The position numbers and the translations under genes are program-made. Shown in pieces: positions 11,356-19,895 of a stretch of DNA of 64,000 nt. The notes below the pieces were generated by a model that saw only the letters and a list, made by a program, of their open reading frames with translations, had not been told where the DNA came from and made no database searches. This stretch comes from Hyphomicrobiales bacterium (GTDB taxonomy: Bacteria > Pseudomonadota > Alphaproteobacteria > Rhizobiales > Rhizobiaceae): NCBI GenBank assembly GCA_900469965.1, contig UBZP01000005.1:62001-126000 (forward strand), read 5' to 3'. Each line of letters starts with the position of its first letter. Within the stretch, counting starts at the first letter, position 1.

Positions 11356-12573
11356 TCAGAGCGTCAGCGCCTTCAGGTCGGTCGCCGGATCCGACAGCGC
11401 CGCCCTGTCCGGCGTGCGCCCCTGCTCCAGCAGCTTCTTGCCGACGACATAGGCCTTGGCGTCGTTGACCGCGTCGACCGCGATGAAGCGGCCGTCGCGG
11501 AAGTACCAGACCGAGACGCTGCCTTCGCGCTGGCCGGGACGGACGAGCGTATCGTCATAGCCGGCGCAGAAGCCGGCGATCTGCAGCTTGACGTCGTACT
11601 GGTCGGACCAGAACCAGGGCTTGGGCACATAGGGATCGGTGCCGCCGGCGATGACGGCGGCGGCGGCCTCGGCCTGGTCGACAGCGTTCTGCACCGATTC
11701 CAGCCGCACCCGGCTGCCCTCGAAAGGAAGCACGGCGCAATCGCCCATGGCGAAGATCGCAGGATCGGAGGTGCGGGCATGCTCGTCGACGACGATGCCG
11801 CCTGCGACCTCCAGCCCCGCCTCGCGGGCGAGGCGATCGTTGGCGGCAACACCGATGCCGACGATGACGATGTCGGCCGGCAGCACGAAGCCGTCTGTGA
11901 GCTCGGCGCCGGTGACCCGGCCGTCCTCGCCGATCAGCCGGACGAGGCCGGTCTTCTCGCGGATGTCGACGCCGCGGGCGATATGGATCGCCTTCAGGAT
12001 CGTGGCGGTCGCGGGCGAGGCGACGCGCTGCAGGATGCGGTCGGCCATCTCGATGACGGTGACGTGCAGCCCCCGGCCGCGAGCGACCGCGGCGGCCTCG
12101 AGCCCGATATAGCCGCCGCCGACGATCAGCGCCCGGCGGCCCTCGGTCATCTCCAGCCCGAGCCGGTCGGCGTCCAGATAGTCGCGCACGGTATAGACGC
12201 CCTTGAGGTCGCCGCCGATCTCCGCCGGCAGCCGGCGCGGGGCGGCACCCGTGGCAAGCGCCAGGTGCCCGTAGGAAAGCCGCGTGCCGTCGCCCAGGAC
12301 GACTGCCTTGTTCTTCCGGTCGATCTCGGTGACCTCGGTCGACAGCCTGAGATCGACGTCGTTCTCCGGGTACCAGGTCTCGGGACGGAAATGCAGGCGG
12401 CCGAGATCGGCCTCGCCGAGCAGGTATTTCTTCGACAGCGGCGGGCGCTGGTAGGGCGGGCTCGCCTCGGCGCTGACGATCGTGATCGGTCGCGTGTCCT
12501 TCAGCGCCCGGAGCTTGGCGACCAGGGCAAAGGCGGCCTGGCCGCCGCCGACGACTACCAATCTTCCCGTCAC
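11356..12573 (-). CDS. FAD/NAD-dependent oxidoreductase, ferredoxin-reductase type
   Basis: A 405-residue pyridine-nucleotide disulfide-fold flavoprotein resembling putidaredoxin or rhodocoxin reductase, which moves electrons from NADH to a ferredoxin. VVVGGGQAAFALVAKLR at the N-terminus is the FAD Rossmann motif; GGGYIGLEAAAVARGRG near residue 150 is the NAD motif; AMGDCAVL near residue 270 binds the flavin. The start is taken as GTG at 12573, because GGCAGGAAC precedes it and the FAD motif follows within a few residues; an ATG 21 codons upstream lacks this. No ferredoxin or P450 gene is adjacent, so its partner is unknown. Confidence 0.9.
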   Translation of the reverse strand: MTGRLVVVGGGQAAFALVAKLRALKDTRPITIVSAEASPPYQRPPLSKKYLLGEADLGRLHFRPETWYPENDVDLRLSTEVTEIDRKNKAVVLGDGTRLSYGHLALATGAAPRRLPAEIGGDLKGVYTVRDYLDADRLGLEMTEGRRALIVGGGYIGLEAAAVARGRGLHVTVIEMADRILQRVASPATATILKAIHIARGVDIREKTGLVRLIGEDGRVTGAELTDGFVLPADIVIVGIGVAANDRLAREAGLEVAGGIVVDEHARTSDPAIFAMGDCAVLPFEGSRVRLESVQNAVDQAEAAAAVIAGGTDPYVPKPWFWSDQYDVKLQIAGFCAGYDDTLVRPGQREGSVSVWYFRDGRFIAVDAVNDAKAYVVGKKLLEQGRTPDRAALSDPATDLKALTL

Positions 12574-12669
12574 GATGATGTTCCTGCCCTCGTTCTTTTG
12601 CCGGAACAGGTAGCGCGGCGGGACGGGCGGCGTCAACGCATCAACGCGCCGCCCGCTCGCGCCTTTGCG

Positions 12670-13386
12670 TCACGCCTCCGGGGCTTTGGCGGGAATGTCG
12701 ATGCCCTTCTTTGAGGCCGGCCGGGCCATGCAGCGCTCCAGCCAGGCCATGACGGCGGGGAAGTCGGCGTAGCCGATCACCTCGCGGCCGCCATAGAAGA
12801 CGTCGGCGCCGCGCACCCAGGGGAAGAGCGCGATATCGGCCACCGTATAGGTGTCGCCGACGATCCATTCGCGGTCCTTCAGCTGGGCTTCCATGACGCC
12901 GAGCAGCCGCTTCGCCTCGTCGCGGTAGCGCTCCATCGGATAGGAATTGTTGGCGACCTTCTCGGCGGCGAACTTGTAGAAGTGGCCGAACTGGCCGAGC
13001 ATCGGCCCGATCCCGCCCATCTGGAACATGACCCAGCAGAGCGTCTCGTACTTCTTCGCCGGATCGGCGGGGACGAGCTTGCCGGTCTTCTCGGCGAGGT
13101 ACCAGAGGATGGCGCCGGATTCGAACAGGCCGATCGGCTTTCCGTCCGGACCATGCGGGTCGATGATCGCCGGAATGCGGCCGTTCGGGTTCAGCGAAAC
13201 GAACTCCGGCGTCTTCTGGTCGTTCGTGCCGAACTCGATGCGGTGCGGCTCGTAGGGCAGCCCGAGTTCCTCGAGCGCGATCGACACCTTCACGCCGTTC
13301 GGCGTCGGCAGGGAATAGAGCTGGATGATGTCGGGGTTTCTGGCGGGCCACTTCTTGGTGATCGGGAAGGCGGAAAGATCGGTCAC
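12670..13386 (-). CDS. Glutathione S-transferase, YghU/YfcG-like
   Basis: A 238-residue cytoplasmic glutathione transferase. The thioredoxin-like N domain starts LSAFPITKKWPARNPD and has IQLYSLPTPNGVKVSIALEE, a hallmark of the Nu-class (disulfide-bond oxidoreductase) GSTs; SGAILWYLAEKTGKL is the glutathione gamma-Glu site. The helical C domain ends near MARPASKKGID. GTG at 13386 is chosen because AGGAG stands seven bases upstream and family members begin MTDLS; an ATG at 13416 has no such site. It lies 96 bases downstream of nothing else on this strand and is probably monocistronic, with a palindromic repeat element upstream. Confidence 0.92.
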   Translation of the reverse strand: MTDLSAFPITKKWPARNPDIIQLYSLPTPNGVKVSIALEELGLPYEPHRIEFGTNDQKTPEFVSLNPNGRIPAIIDPHGPDGKPIGLFESGAILWYLAEKTGKLVPADPAKKYETLCWVMFQMGGIGPMLGQFGHFYKFAAEKVANNSYPMERYRDEAKRLLGVMEAQLKDREWIVGDTYTVADIALFPWVRGADVFYGGREVIGYADFPAVMAWLERCMARPASKKGIDIPAKAPEA

Positions 13387-13540
13387 GGACTGCTCCTGCA
13401 AGTTGGCGTCGCGCATAGATAGGACGCCGGGACGGAAGGTGAAAGGGGGTGGAAGGAGGTGGCGCCAGTGCTCCGCCGTCCCGCCGTCGCGCCGTTCGTC
13501 ACCGTTCTGCCAATCAGGTCGGCCGATCCCCTTCTCCGCC

Positions 13541-13652
13541 GTCACACCGGCCTTGAGCCGGTGTCCAGCGGCGCCGCGTCCGCGGCGCCGGGAAATGCTC
13601 TTTTCGCGCAAGGACTTGCGCGGGCTGGATACCGGCTCGAGGCCGGTATGAC
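13541..13652. repeat. Intergenic palindromic repeat element (112 bp)
   Basis: Outer arms 13541-13569 (begins GTCACACCGGCCTTGAGCC) and 13624-13652 (ends GAGGCCGGTATGAC) are imperfect inverted copies 29 bases long. Inside are two perfect hairpins, GGCGCCGCG/GCGGCGCC-type (13570-13589) and CGCGCAAG-GA-CTTGCGCG (13605-13622). The build resembles the mosaic intergenic elements (RIME-like) dispersed in rhizobial genomes. It fills most of the gap between hisG and the GST gene. Confidence 0.85.
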
Positions 13653-13696
13653 GGAGGTTTTGGGAGCGACAACCGTCTCTCGGCCGGGGCGAGACC

Positions 13697-14392
13697 TCAG
13701 AGGGCGCCGCGCACCGCCGCGACGATCTCCCGGACGACGGGATCGCCATCGTGGCCGGGCTTGCGGGCGCGGACGAGGCAGGCCTCGGACTTCAGGATGA
13801 CGCCGTCGGAGAGGATCTTCAGGTGATTGGCGTTGAGCGTCGAGCCGGTGGAGGTGATGTCGACGATGATGTCGGCGGAACCCGAGGCCGGCGCGCCCTC
13901 GGTCGCCCCCAGGCTCTCGACGATGCGGTAGAGCTGGATGCCGTGGTTGCCGGAGAAGAACTGCTGCGTCAGCCGCCAGTACTTGGTGGCGATCGTCAGC
14001 CGGCGGCCGTGGCGGGCGCGGAAATCGGCGGCGACGTCGCCGAGGTCGGCCATCGTCTCGACGTCGAGCCAGATCTCCGGCACGGCGACCACGACATCGG
14101 CATGGCCGAAGCCGAGCCGGGCGCAGAACTCCACCCGTTCGTCGGCCTGGGCCAGGCCCTCGCGCACCAGATCCTCGCCGGTGACGCCGAAATCGACGCT
14201 GCCGTTGCCGATCTCGCGCGAGATCTCGGAGGCCGAGAGAAAGGCGATCTCGATATCGTCGCGGCCCTCGACGCGGCCGCGATAGGAGCGGTCGTTGCCG
14301 ACGGAGACGATGGTGTAGCCGGCGCGCTGGAAGATTGCCGAGGCGTCCTCCTTCATCCGGCCCTTGGAGGGAAGCGCGATGGTGACGGTCAT
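13697..14392 (-). CDS. hisG: ATP phosphoribosyltransferase, short form
   Basis: Catalyses the first step of histidine synthesis, joining ATP and PRPP. At 231 residues it is the short form that lacks the C-terminal regulatory domain and needs HisZ. The N-terminus [14 protein letters not shown], the [15 protein letters not shown] stretch and the PRPP loop [18 protein letters not shown] are characteristic. ATG at 14392 overlaps the hisZ stop by four bases (ATGA), so translation is coupled to hisZ. The order hisS-hisZ-hisG on one strand is known from rhizobia. Confidence 0.97.
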   Translation of the reverse strand: MTVTIALPSKGRMKEDASAIFQRAGYTIVSVGNDRSYRGRVEGRDDIEIAFLSASEISREIGNGSVDFGVTGEDLVREGLAQADERVEFCARLGFGHADVVVAVPEIWLDVETMADLGDVAADFRARHGRRLTIATKYWRLTQQFFSGNHGIQLYRIVESLGATEGAPASGSADIIVDITSTGSTLNANHLKILSDGVILKSEACLVRARKPGHDGDPVVREIVAAVRGAL

Positions 14393-15528
14393 GCGCGCGC
14401 TCCTTGTTCGATCGCCTGCTCGATGCGGTCGAGCCACAGCGAGAAGCCGACGGCGGGGATGCGCGTCTTCGCCCCGAGCAGCGTCATCAGCCGGTCGAAG
14501 CGGCCGCCGCCGGCGAGCACCGCCGGATCGTCGCCCGCCGTGATCTCGAAGACGAGGCCGGTATAGTAGTCGAGCGGGCGGCCGAAGGCGCTGCGATAGG
14601 CGATCGCGGCGGTGTCGACGCCGGCGGAGGCGAGCGCCTGCGCCCGCGCCTCGAATGCCGAAAGGGCCGCCTCGATCGCAAGCCCGTGGCCGCGGGCGAA
14701 ATCATAGAGCGCCTGCGGCGCCTCGGACAAAGGCACCTCGATCGACAGGAAGGCGCGCAGCGTCTCAAGCGTGCCGGCGTCGAGGCGGGTGCTGGCGAGC
14801 TCCATCTTCTCGCGCAGGCGGCGGGCGATCTCGGCCGGGCTGCGGCTGGCATTGGTGGAATAGCCGGTCGCCTGCATCGTCTCGTCGATGTGGCTTTCGA
14901 GCTTCGCCGCGTCGTCGAGGATGCCGAGGATCGCCAGCCGCTCGACCTCGGCGCCGAACACGCCCTTCGAGGCCGGCTCGGAAAGCTCGGCCAAGAGGCC
15001 GCGCAGCCGATCCTGGTTGCCGAAGGCATGGATCAGCCGCTTCTGCCAGCCGCCGGGCAAGCCGCAGGCGGCGACGACCGCCTCGAACACCGACTGGTCG
15101 CCGAGCACCACCTTGAGCGTGCGGCCGGGCAGGCGGTTGGAAAGCACCTTGAGCGCGTCATGGACGGCGCGGGCATCGGCGCCAGCGACATCGCCCTCGC
15201 CCAGGTCCTCGATGCCGGCCTGGTAGAATTCGCTGCCGCCCTCGCGGCGCTGGCGGAACACCTCGCCGAGATAGGCATAGCGCCGCGGCGTGCCGGTGGC
15301 GCTCTCGATGTGGCGCAGGCAGACGGGAATGGTGAACTCTGGCCTGAGGCACAGGCTCTCGCCGGTCTCGCTCTCGGTCATGAAGATGCGCCGGCGCAGA
15401 TCCTCGCCGGCCATGTCGAGGAAGGGCTCGGCCGGCTGGATCACCGGCGTGTCGACGCGCTCGGTGCCGAGGCCCGCGAAGTCGGCCAGAAGATCGGGCG
15501 CAAAGGCGGGGAGATTGATCAGCGGCAT
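14389..15528 (-). CDS. hisZ: ATP phosphoribosyltransferase regulatory subunit
   Basis: A HisRS paralogue of 379 residues without aminoacylation activity that forms a hetero-octamer with short HisG and confers histidine feedback. It has class II synthetase-like motifs, for example [15 protein letters not shown] (motif 2 region) and [13 protein letters not shown], but lacks the anticodon-binding domain. [14 protein letters not shown] at 15528 with CGGAGAC upstream is used as start; the frame stays open into the repeat region upstream but that part reads as repeat-derived sequence. It overlaps hisG by four bases. Confidence 0.95.
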   Translation of the reverse strand: MPLINLPAFAPDLLADFAGLGTERVDTPVIQPAEPFLDMAGEDLRRRIFMTESETGESLCLRPEFTIPVCLRHIESATGTPRRYAYLGEVFRQRREGGSEFYQAGIEDLGEGDVAGADARAVHDALKVLSNRLPGRTLKVVLGDQSVFEAVVAACGLPGGWQKRLIHAFGNQDRLRGLLAELSEPASKGVFGAEVERLAILGILDDAAKLESHIDETMQATGYSTNASRSPAEIARRLREKMELASTRLDAGTLETLRAFLSIEVPLSEAPQALYDFARGHGLAIEAALSAFEARAQALASAGVDTAAIAYRSAFGRPLDYYTGLVFEITAGDDPAVLAGGGRFDRLMTLLGAKTRIPAVGFSLWLDRIEQAIEQGARA

Positions 15529-15555
15529 GGGAAAATGTCTCCGGGAATACCCCCT

Positions 15556-15814
15556 CCGCCCTGCCGGGCATCTCCCCCACGAGGGCCGGGAAGGGATGGG
15601 GCGGTAGATCGCACGAAGTGCGATGGCGCGATCCGCTCGCCCCTCATCTGCCTGCCGGCACCTTCTCCCCGCAAGCGGGGAGAAGGACGGGTGCCGTGCG
15701 CTCCCTGGTCCCCTCTCCCCGCTTGCGGGGAGAGGGTCAGGGTGAGGGGCAAATGCCGAATTTCGCAACAGGCGCGACGCCCCCCGCCGCCCTGCCGGGC
15801 ATCTTCCCCACGAG
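15556..15814. repeat. Mosaic of palindromic repeats between hisS and hisZ
   Basis: A 28-base unit beginning CCGCCCTGCCGGGCATCT occurs twice in direct orientation, at 15556-15583 and 15787-15814 (two differences at most), flanking a separate palindromic element (15639-15750). The units resemble abundant rhizobial intergenic repeats. Open frames read through here, but only as spurious repeat-derived peptides. The whole 370-base gap between hisS and hisZ is made of such sequence. Confidence 0.8.
15639..15750. repeat. Dispersed palindromic element, copy A
   Basis: Contains CTTCTCCCCGC-AAG-CGGGGAGAAG (hairpin 1), then CCCTCTCCCCGC-TT-GCGGGGAGAGGG (hairpin 2) and is bounded by GCCCCTCA and TGAGGGGC. 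A second copy with the same order lies at 49929-50040 between two ABC-transporter genes. The element would fold into two strong RNA hairpins in transcripts. Confidence 0.9.
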
Positions 15815-15898
15815 CGGGGAGAAGGAATGCGGCGACGCCGCGGCCTGGCCCCTCACCCGTGTGGGACGCTAGGGTGGCGTTTGGGCAGTTCGAGGCCA

Positions 15899-17419
15899 TC
15901 AGCCCCTGCCCGCCCGCTTGCGGTCGTCGGCCTGGTGGGCGAGGATCTCGCGGATGCGCTGGACCATGTCCTCCTCGGAGACGACGACCTGGGCGACGCG
16001 GGCCTCGCGCCAGGTGACGTTGTCCTCGATCTCGCCGGAGAGCCGCTTGCCCTCGATCAGGTCCTTGATCTGGACGACGCCGAGCGCCCGCTCGTCGCCG
16101 CCCTGGATGACGGCGATCGGGCAGCCGCGGCGGTCGGCATATTTCAGCTGGTTGCCGAACTTCTTCCAGTTGCCCTGGTACATCTCGGCGCGGATGCCGG
16201 CTGAGCGCAGCGCCTGGGTGAAGCGCTGGTAACGGCCCATGCTTTCGACGTCGCCGTCCATGACGGTGACGAGCACGGGGGCCACGACCTCGTCCTGGCC
16301 GAGCTTGCCGAGGTTCTTCAGGGCGGTCATCAGGCGCGAGACGCCAATCGAGAATCCGGTCGCCGGCACCGGCTGGCCCATGAAGCGCGAGACCAGTCCG
16401 TCATAGCGCCCGCCGCCGCCGACCGAGCCGAACACCACCTTCTCGCCCTTCTCGTTGACGACCTCGAACTGCAGCTCCGCCTCGAAGACGGGGCCGGTGT
16501 AGTATTCGAGGCCGCGGACGACGGAGGGGTCGATCTTGATGCGATCGCTCTCGTAGCCGGCCGAGGCGACGAGATGGCCGATCTGGTTCAGCTCGTCGAC
16601 GCCTTCCGAACCGTTCGCCGTGCCGGCGACGAGCGCGGCAAGCCTGTCGGCGCTTTCGGCGTAGTCCTTGATGCCGACGAAGAAGAGGACCTTGTCGATC
16701 TGCCCGCCGCTCAGCCCCGCGCCCTTGGTGAAGTCGCCGCTCTCGTCCTTGCGGCCCTCGCCGAGCAGGAGCCGCACACCTTCGGGGCCGAACTTGTCGA
16801 GCTTGTCGATGGCGCGCAGCACCGTCAGGCGGCGGCCGGCGTTCTCCTCGCCGCCGAGGCCGATCGCCTCCATGACGCCGTCGAGGACCTTGCGGTTATT
16901 GACCCGGATCACGTAGTCGCCGCGCTTGATGCCCAGCGCTTCCATCGTGTCGGCCATCATCATGCACATCTCGGCGTCCGCCTGCACGCCGGCGGCACCG
17001 ACGGTATCGGCGTCGAACTGCATGAACTGGCGGAAGCGGCCGGGGCCCGGCTTCTCGTTGCGGAAGACGTAGCCGGCGCGGTAGGTGCGGTAGGGAAGCT
17101 GGATCTCCTGGAAATTCTCGGCGACGTGGCGGGCGAGCGGCGCGGTCAGGTCGTAGCGCAGGCTCATCCACTGGTCGTCGTCGTCCTGCAGCGAGAAGAC
17201 GCCCTCGTTCGGGCGGTCGGCGTCGGGCAGGAACTTGCCGAGCGCGTCGGTATATTCGAACAGCGGCGTCTCGACCGGATCGAAGCCGTAGCGCTCGTAG
17301 ACCTCGCGGATCTTGCCCGTCATCTCCTCCACGGCGCGGATGTCGGCAGCCGTGCGGTCGACGAAGCCGCGCGGCAGGCGGGCCTTCAGTTTCTGCGGTT
17401 TCTTCTGCTTTTCGCTCAT
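15899..17419 (-). CDS. hisS: Histidyl-tRNA synthetase
   Basis: Class II synthetase that charges tRNA-His, 506 residues, the long alphaproteobacterial form. Visible signatures are [16 protein letters not shown] (N-terminus), [17 protein letters not shown], the motif 2 arginine region [20 protein letters not shown], the histidine-A-loop equivalents [16 protein letters not shown], and motif 3 [15 protein letters not shown]-terminal anticodon domain is present (from about residue 400). ATG at 17419 gives the expected Lys-rich beginning. hisZ and hisG follow on the same strand after a repeat-filled gap. Confidence 0.97.
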   Translation of the reverse strand: MSEKQKKPQKLKARLPRGFVDRTAADIRAVEEMTGKIREVYERYGFDPVETPLFEYTDALGKFLPDADRPNEGVFSLQDDDDQWMSLRYDLTAPLARHVAENFQEIQLPYRTYRAGYVFRNEKPGPGRFRQFMQFDADTVGAAGVQADAEMCMMMADTMEALGIKRGDYVIRVNNRKVLDGVMEAIGLGGEENAGRRLTVLRAIDKLDKFGPEGVRLLLGEGRKDESGDFTKGAGLSGGQIDKVLFFVGIKDYAESADRLAALVAGTANGSEGVDELNQIGHLVASAGYESDRIKIDPSVVRGLEYYTGPVFEAELQFEVVNEKGEKVVFGSVGGGGRYDGLVSRFMGQPVPATGFSIGVSRLMTALKNLGKLGQDEVVAPVLVTVMDGDVESMGRYQRFTQALRSAGIRAEMYQGNWKKFGNQLKYADRRGCPIAVIQGGDERALGVVQIKDLIEGKRLSGEIEDNVTWREARVAQVVVSEEDMVQRIREILAHQADDRKRAGRG

Positions 17420-17643
17420 CGGGACGCCCGGAATTTCTGACAGGGATTTTCGGTCGCTTCCCTAGCGGATCGGGCCGGTTGCGGCAAGGGCGGCGGTGGC
17501 CGCGGGCACGGCAATCGCAGTAGGGTTCCGGCCTGCCGACCGGCCCGCCCTCCTCTCCCGCGGGTCGTCGTCGAAAGCAGGTTCCTGCCGCAACGGGCGA
17601 ACGGGCCCTTTTCAACGGCGCCCCGACACCCTAGGTTCAGGTG

Positions 17644-18051
17644 ATGAGACGGCTTTTCCTCCTCCTTGCCATGCTTGCCGCGATGGTGTCCGGCTGGACG
17701 CCGGCGCTGGCGGCGACGCAGCAGGCCGGGATGGCCGGCATGCACGCTGACCATGGCCCCGCACCACAGGCCGCCGGCCATCACGGCGACGGCCACTACC
17801 GCGGCCATGGGGACGATCGGCACGCCGATGCGGAGCAGGCCGCGCAATCCCCCGGCGGAGAGCATCCCGTCGGCCAAAGGCACGGTGCCCAGCATCCGCT
17901 CCTCTGTTCGGCCTGCTTCGCCGTCGTCGCGGAAAGCGAGGCCCTGCCTTCGACCTTCGCCAAGGCCGGCGCCACGGCGCTGCCCGTCAGCATCTTTTGC
18001 GGCGGCGAGGTCCTGCCGCCGGTGCCTCCGCCCCGTCCCGTCCGCAGCTGA
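17644..18051 (+). CDS. His-rich exported protein, probable metal-related
   Basis: A 135-residue protein with a signal peptide (RRLFLLLAMLAAMVSGWTPALA, cleavage after ALA). The mature part is rich in His (GMHADHGP, GHHGDGHYRGHGDDRHAD) and has a CSAC pair (LLCSACFAVVAES), followed by a Pro-rich end (GGEVLPPVPPPRP). The layout recalls small periplasmic metal-handling proteins of the DUF2946 type, but I cannot assign it firmly. A GTG directly before the ATG at 17644 could also start it. Next gene, 62 bases downstream, is a DUF305 protein, a family often linked to copper, so a joint role in copper handling is inferred. Confidence 0.75.
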   Translation: MRRLFLLLAMLAAMVSGWTPALAATQQAGMAGMHADHGPAPQAAGHHGDGHYRGHGDDRHADAEQAAQSPGGEHPVGQRHGAQHPLLCSACFAVVAESEALPSTFAKAGATALPVSIFCGGEVLPPVPPPRPVRS

Positions 18052-18113
18052 ATTTTCGTCACGCCGCGGGGCAGCCGCTCCGCGAACCGAAAGTCCATCT
18101 TGAAGGACAAGAC

Positions 18114-18488
18114 ATGTTGAGAAAATCCATCGCGCCGGCCATCGCGCTCGCGCTTCTTTTCGCTCATCCCGCACTGTCGCAGGATCATTCCGACCATGGC
18201 GGCATGGAGATGGCCGCGCCGAAGGGCGACCAGGGGCCGTCCAGCAAGGCATTCGCCGAATCGAACGCCCGCATGCACGCCGGCATGGACATCGACTTCA
18301 GCGGCAATGCCGACGTCGATTTCGTCCGAGGCATGATCGCCCATCACCAGGGCGCGATCGACATGGCCCGGATCGAACTGGAGTACGGCAAGGACCCCGA
18401 GCTGCGCAAGCTCGCCGAGGAGATCATCCGCGCCCAGGAAGGCGAGATCGCCATGATGAAGGCCTGGCTGGAGAAGAACGCCAAGTAG
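18114..18488 (+). CDS. DUF305 family exported protein
   Basis: A 124-residue protein with signal peptide (LRKSIAPAIALALLFAHPALS) and a DUF305 ferritin-like helical domain. The family motif is plain: FVRGMIAHHQGAIDMARIEL, followed by a second helix EIIRAQEGEIAMMKAWLEKN. The His pair, the acidic residues and the Met-rich flanks (HSDHGGMEMA, NARMHAGMDID) fit metal binding; relatives are frequently next to copper genes. AAGGACAAG stands a few bases before ATG 18114. It follows the His-rich gene on the same strand, probably in one transcript. Confidence 0.93.
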   Translation: MLRKSIAPAIALALLFAHPALSQDHSDHGGMEMAAPKGDQGPSSKAFAESNARMHAGMDIDFSGNADVDFVRGMIAHHQGAIDMARIELEYGKDPELRKLAEEIIRAQEGEIAMMKAWLEKNAK

Positions 18489-18510
18489 CCGATACGGCTT
18501 GACATGGATG

Positions 18511-18534
18511 GGCCCGGCGTTCCGCTGCCGGGCC
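18511..18534 (+). terminator. Stem-loop after the DUF305 gene
   Basis: GGCCCGGC (18511-18518) pairs with GCCGGGCC (18527-18534) around an eight-base loop, 22 bases after the stop. No U-tract follows, so termination is only possible. Confidence 0.4.
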
Positions 18535-18556
18535 TGTCCCCTGCCCGTCGGGCCTG

Positions 18557-18760
18557 CTATTTCGCAGGCTGCGCGCCGGTTGCGACGGAGGCCTCCAGCA
18601 GAGAGGCCGCGATCACCTTGGCCAGCATCATGCTGTGCTGGCGAATTTCAGTATTGTTTCCGATGCGCGCGGACCTGATAAGGTTAAATCCCTCGCGAAG
18701 GACTATTTCCTCAGCCTTGCTGCAGGCCCACATCTCGATCTTCTGGCCGTTCTGCGTCAT
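18557..18760 (-). CDS. Small hypothetical protein (67 aa)
   Basis: I do not recognise this 67-residue protein. It begins MTQNGQKIEMWACSKAEEI and is predicted mostly helical, with no signal peptide or membrane segment. Support for it being real: GGGGGAT lies six bases before the ATG, a perfect 15-base palindrome lies directly upstream, and codon use and amino-acid composition are more ordinary than in the shadow frames around it. It converges on the DUF305 gene. A regulatory or adaptor role is possible but unproven. Confidence 0.6.
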   Translation of the reverse strand: MTQNGQKIEMWACSKAEEIVLREGFNLIRSARIGNNTEIRQHSMMLAKVIAASLLEASVATGAQPAK

Positions 18761-18773
18761 CTATCCCCCGTCG

Positions 18774-18788
18774 GCTAAATCATTTAGC
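18774..18788. promoter_or_regulatory. Perfect palindrome upstream of the 67-aa gene
   Basis: GCTAAAT-C-ATTTAGC, 13 bases upstream of the start codon at 18760 and just before its ribosome binding site. The position overlaps where a repressor could block transcription or translation initiation. Arms of seven bases can arise by chance, but the placement is suggestive. Confidence 0.5.
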
Positions 18789-18993
18789 ACCGCAGGACAC
18801 GTCCCAGGTCGAAAACGCAATATAGGCCCAGATGAAATCAGTCTTTCCAAACGCCCCGCAACCCAGACGATACATGATTCTCTAAAAAACACAGCCCGAA
18901 AGTATGGGCCGGTTGCGGCGGCGCAATCCTCGCACAAGCTACCGCTACGGGCGTTTCAGGGCGTGCAACAGTTCAGGGATGCTTCGGGGGCGG

Positions 18994-19644
18994 TCAGGAG
19001 GCTGCGGTGGCGGTGAAGCGACGATCCAGGGCGCGACGCATCGTCTCCACCTCCGGTTGGCAGAAGCAGCCCTCGAGATGGTCGTTGACCAGGCCCATCG
19101 CCTGCATGAAGGCATAGACGGTGGTCGGCCCGACGAAGGTCCAGCCGCGCTTCTTCAAATCCTTGGAGATCCGCGTCGAGGCGGGCGTGCTCGGATTGGC
19201 CATCAGCGTCTCGTAGTCCATCACGCCCGGCCGCTCGCCGGCCGGCGGCTCGTGGCTCCAGAAATAGCGGGCGAGCGAACCGAACTCGGCCCGCATCTCC
19301 TGCGCGCGGCGGGCGTTGTTGATCGTGGAGACGATCTTGCCGCGGTGGCGGACGATGCCGGGATCGGCGAGGCAGCGGGCGATGTCGTCGTCGCCGAAGG
19401 CCGCGACCCGGTCGTAATCGAAGCCGGCGAAGGCTGCGCGGAAGTTCTCGCGCTTGCGCAGGATCGTCAGCCAGGAGAGGCCGGACTGGAAGCCTTCCAG
19501 GCAGATCTTCTCGAACAGGCGGAAATCGTCGGTGACGGGACGACCCCATTCGTCATCGTGGTAGCGGCGGTAGTCCTCCAGGTTGCCGTGCCAGGCGCAG
19601 CGCTGCCGCCCGTCGTCGCCGACGATGATCCCGCGTGCCGTCAT
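18994..19644 (-). CDS. tag: DNA-3-methyladenine glycosylase I
   Basis: Base-excision repair enzyme that removes 3-methyladenine, 216 residues. It matches the Tag family throughout: RCAWHGNLEDYRRYHDDEWGRP near the N-terminus, LFEKICLEGFQSGLSWLTIL, and FVGPTTVYAFMQAMGLVNDH. Zn ligands of the family (Cys near the N-terminus, His/Cys near the C-terminus, DHLEGCFC) are present. ATG at 19644 with GGAAGGACG upstream is chosen over two in-frame ATGs further up. Monocistronic; divergent from the L,D-transpeptidase pair. Confidence 0.96.
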   Translation of the reverse strand: MTARGIIVGDDGRQRCAWHGNLEDYRRYHDDEWGRPVTDDFRLFEKICLEGFQSGLSWLTILRKRENFRAAFAGFDYDRVAAFGDDDIARCLADPGIVRHRGKIVSTINNARRAQEMRAEFGSLARYFWSHEPPAGERPGVMDYETLMANPSTPASTRISKDLKKRGWTFVGPTTVYAFMQAMGLVNDHLEGCFCQPEVETMRRALDRRFTATAAS

Positions 19645-19895
19645 TTTGCCCGTCCTTCCGTTTCCTCTTTGTTCGCGTTTACCACTCATCAACCAGATTC
19701 GGAAAGCCGGCAATAACCCTACCCGGAGGTTTCCGGCTTCGGTCGCCTTTTAATGAACGGGAATTTACCTTTCGCTTTCCCCGCGGTGCGAGCATCGCGG
19801 CAGAGGCGGCGCTTCGGCGCCCGCTCCGTTCGACGTCCGCCGCCCGCCGGGGCGGTGCGTCATCCTGTCCGGCGAAAAGTTTGAGAGTACGCCCG

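Noticed and set aside
15519..15899. ORF reading LTLTLSPQAGRG through the repeat mosaic
   Set aside because: The peptide arises wherever this repeat is translated and is not a gene; the same string appears at the second repeat copy.
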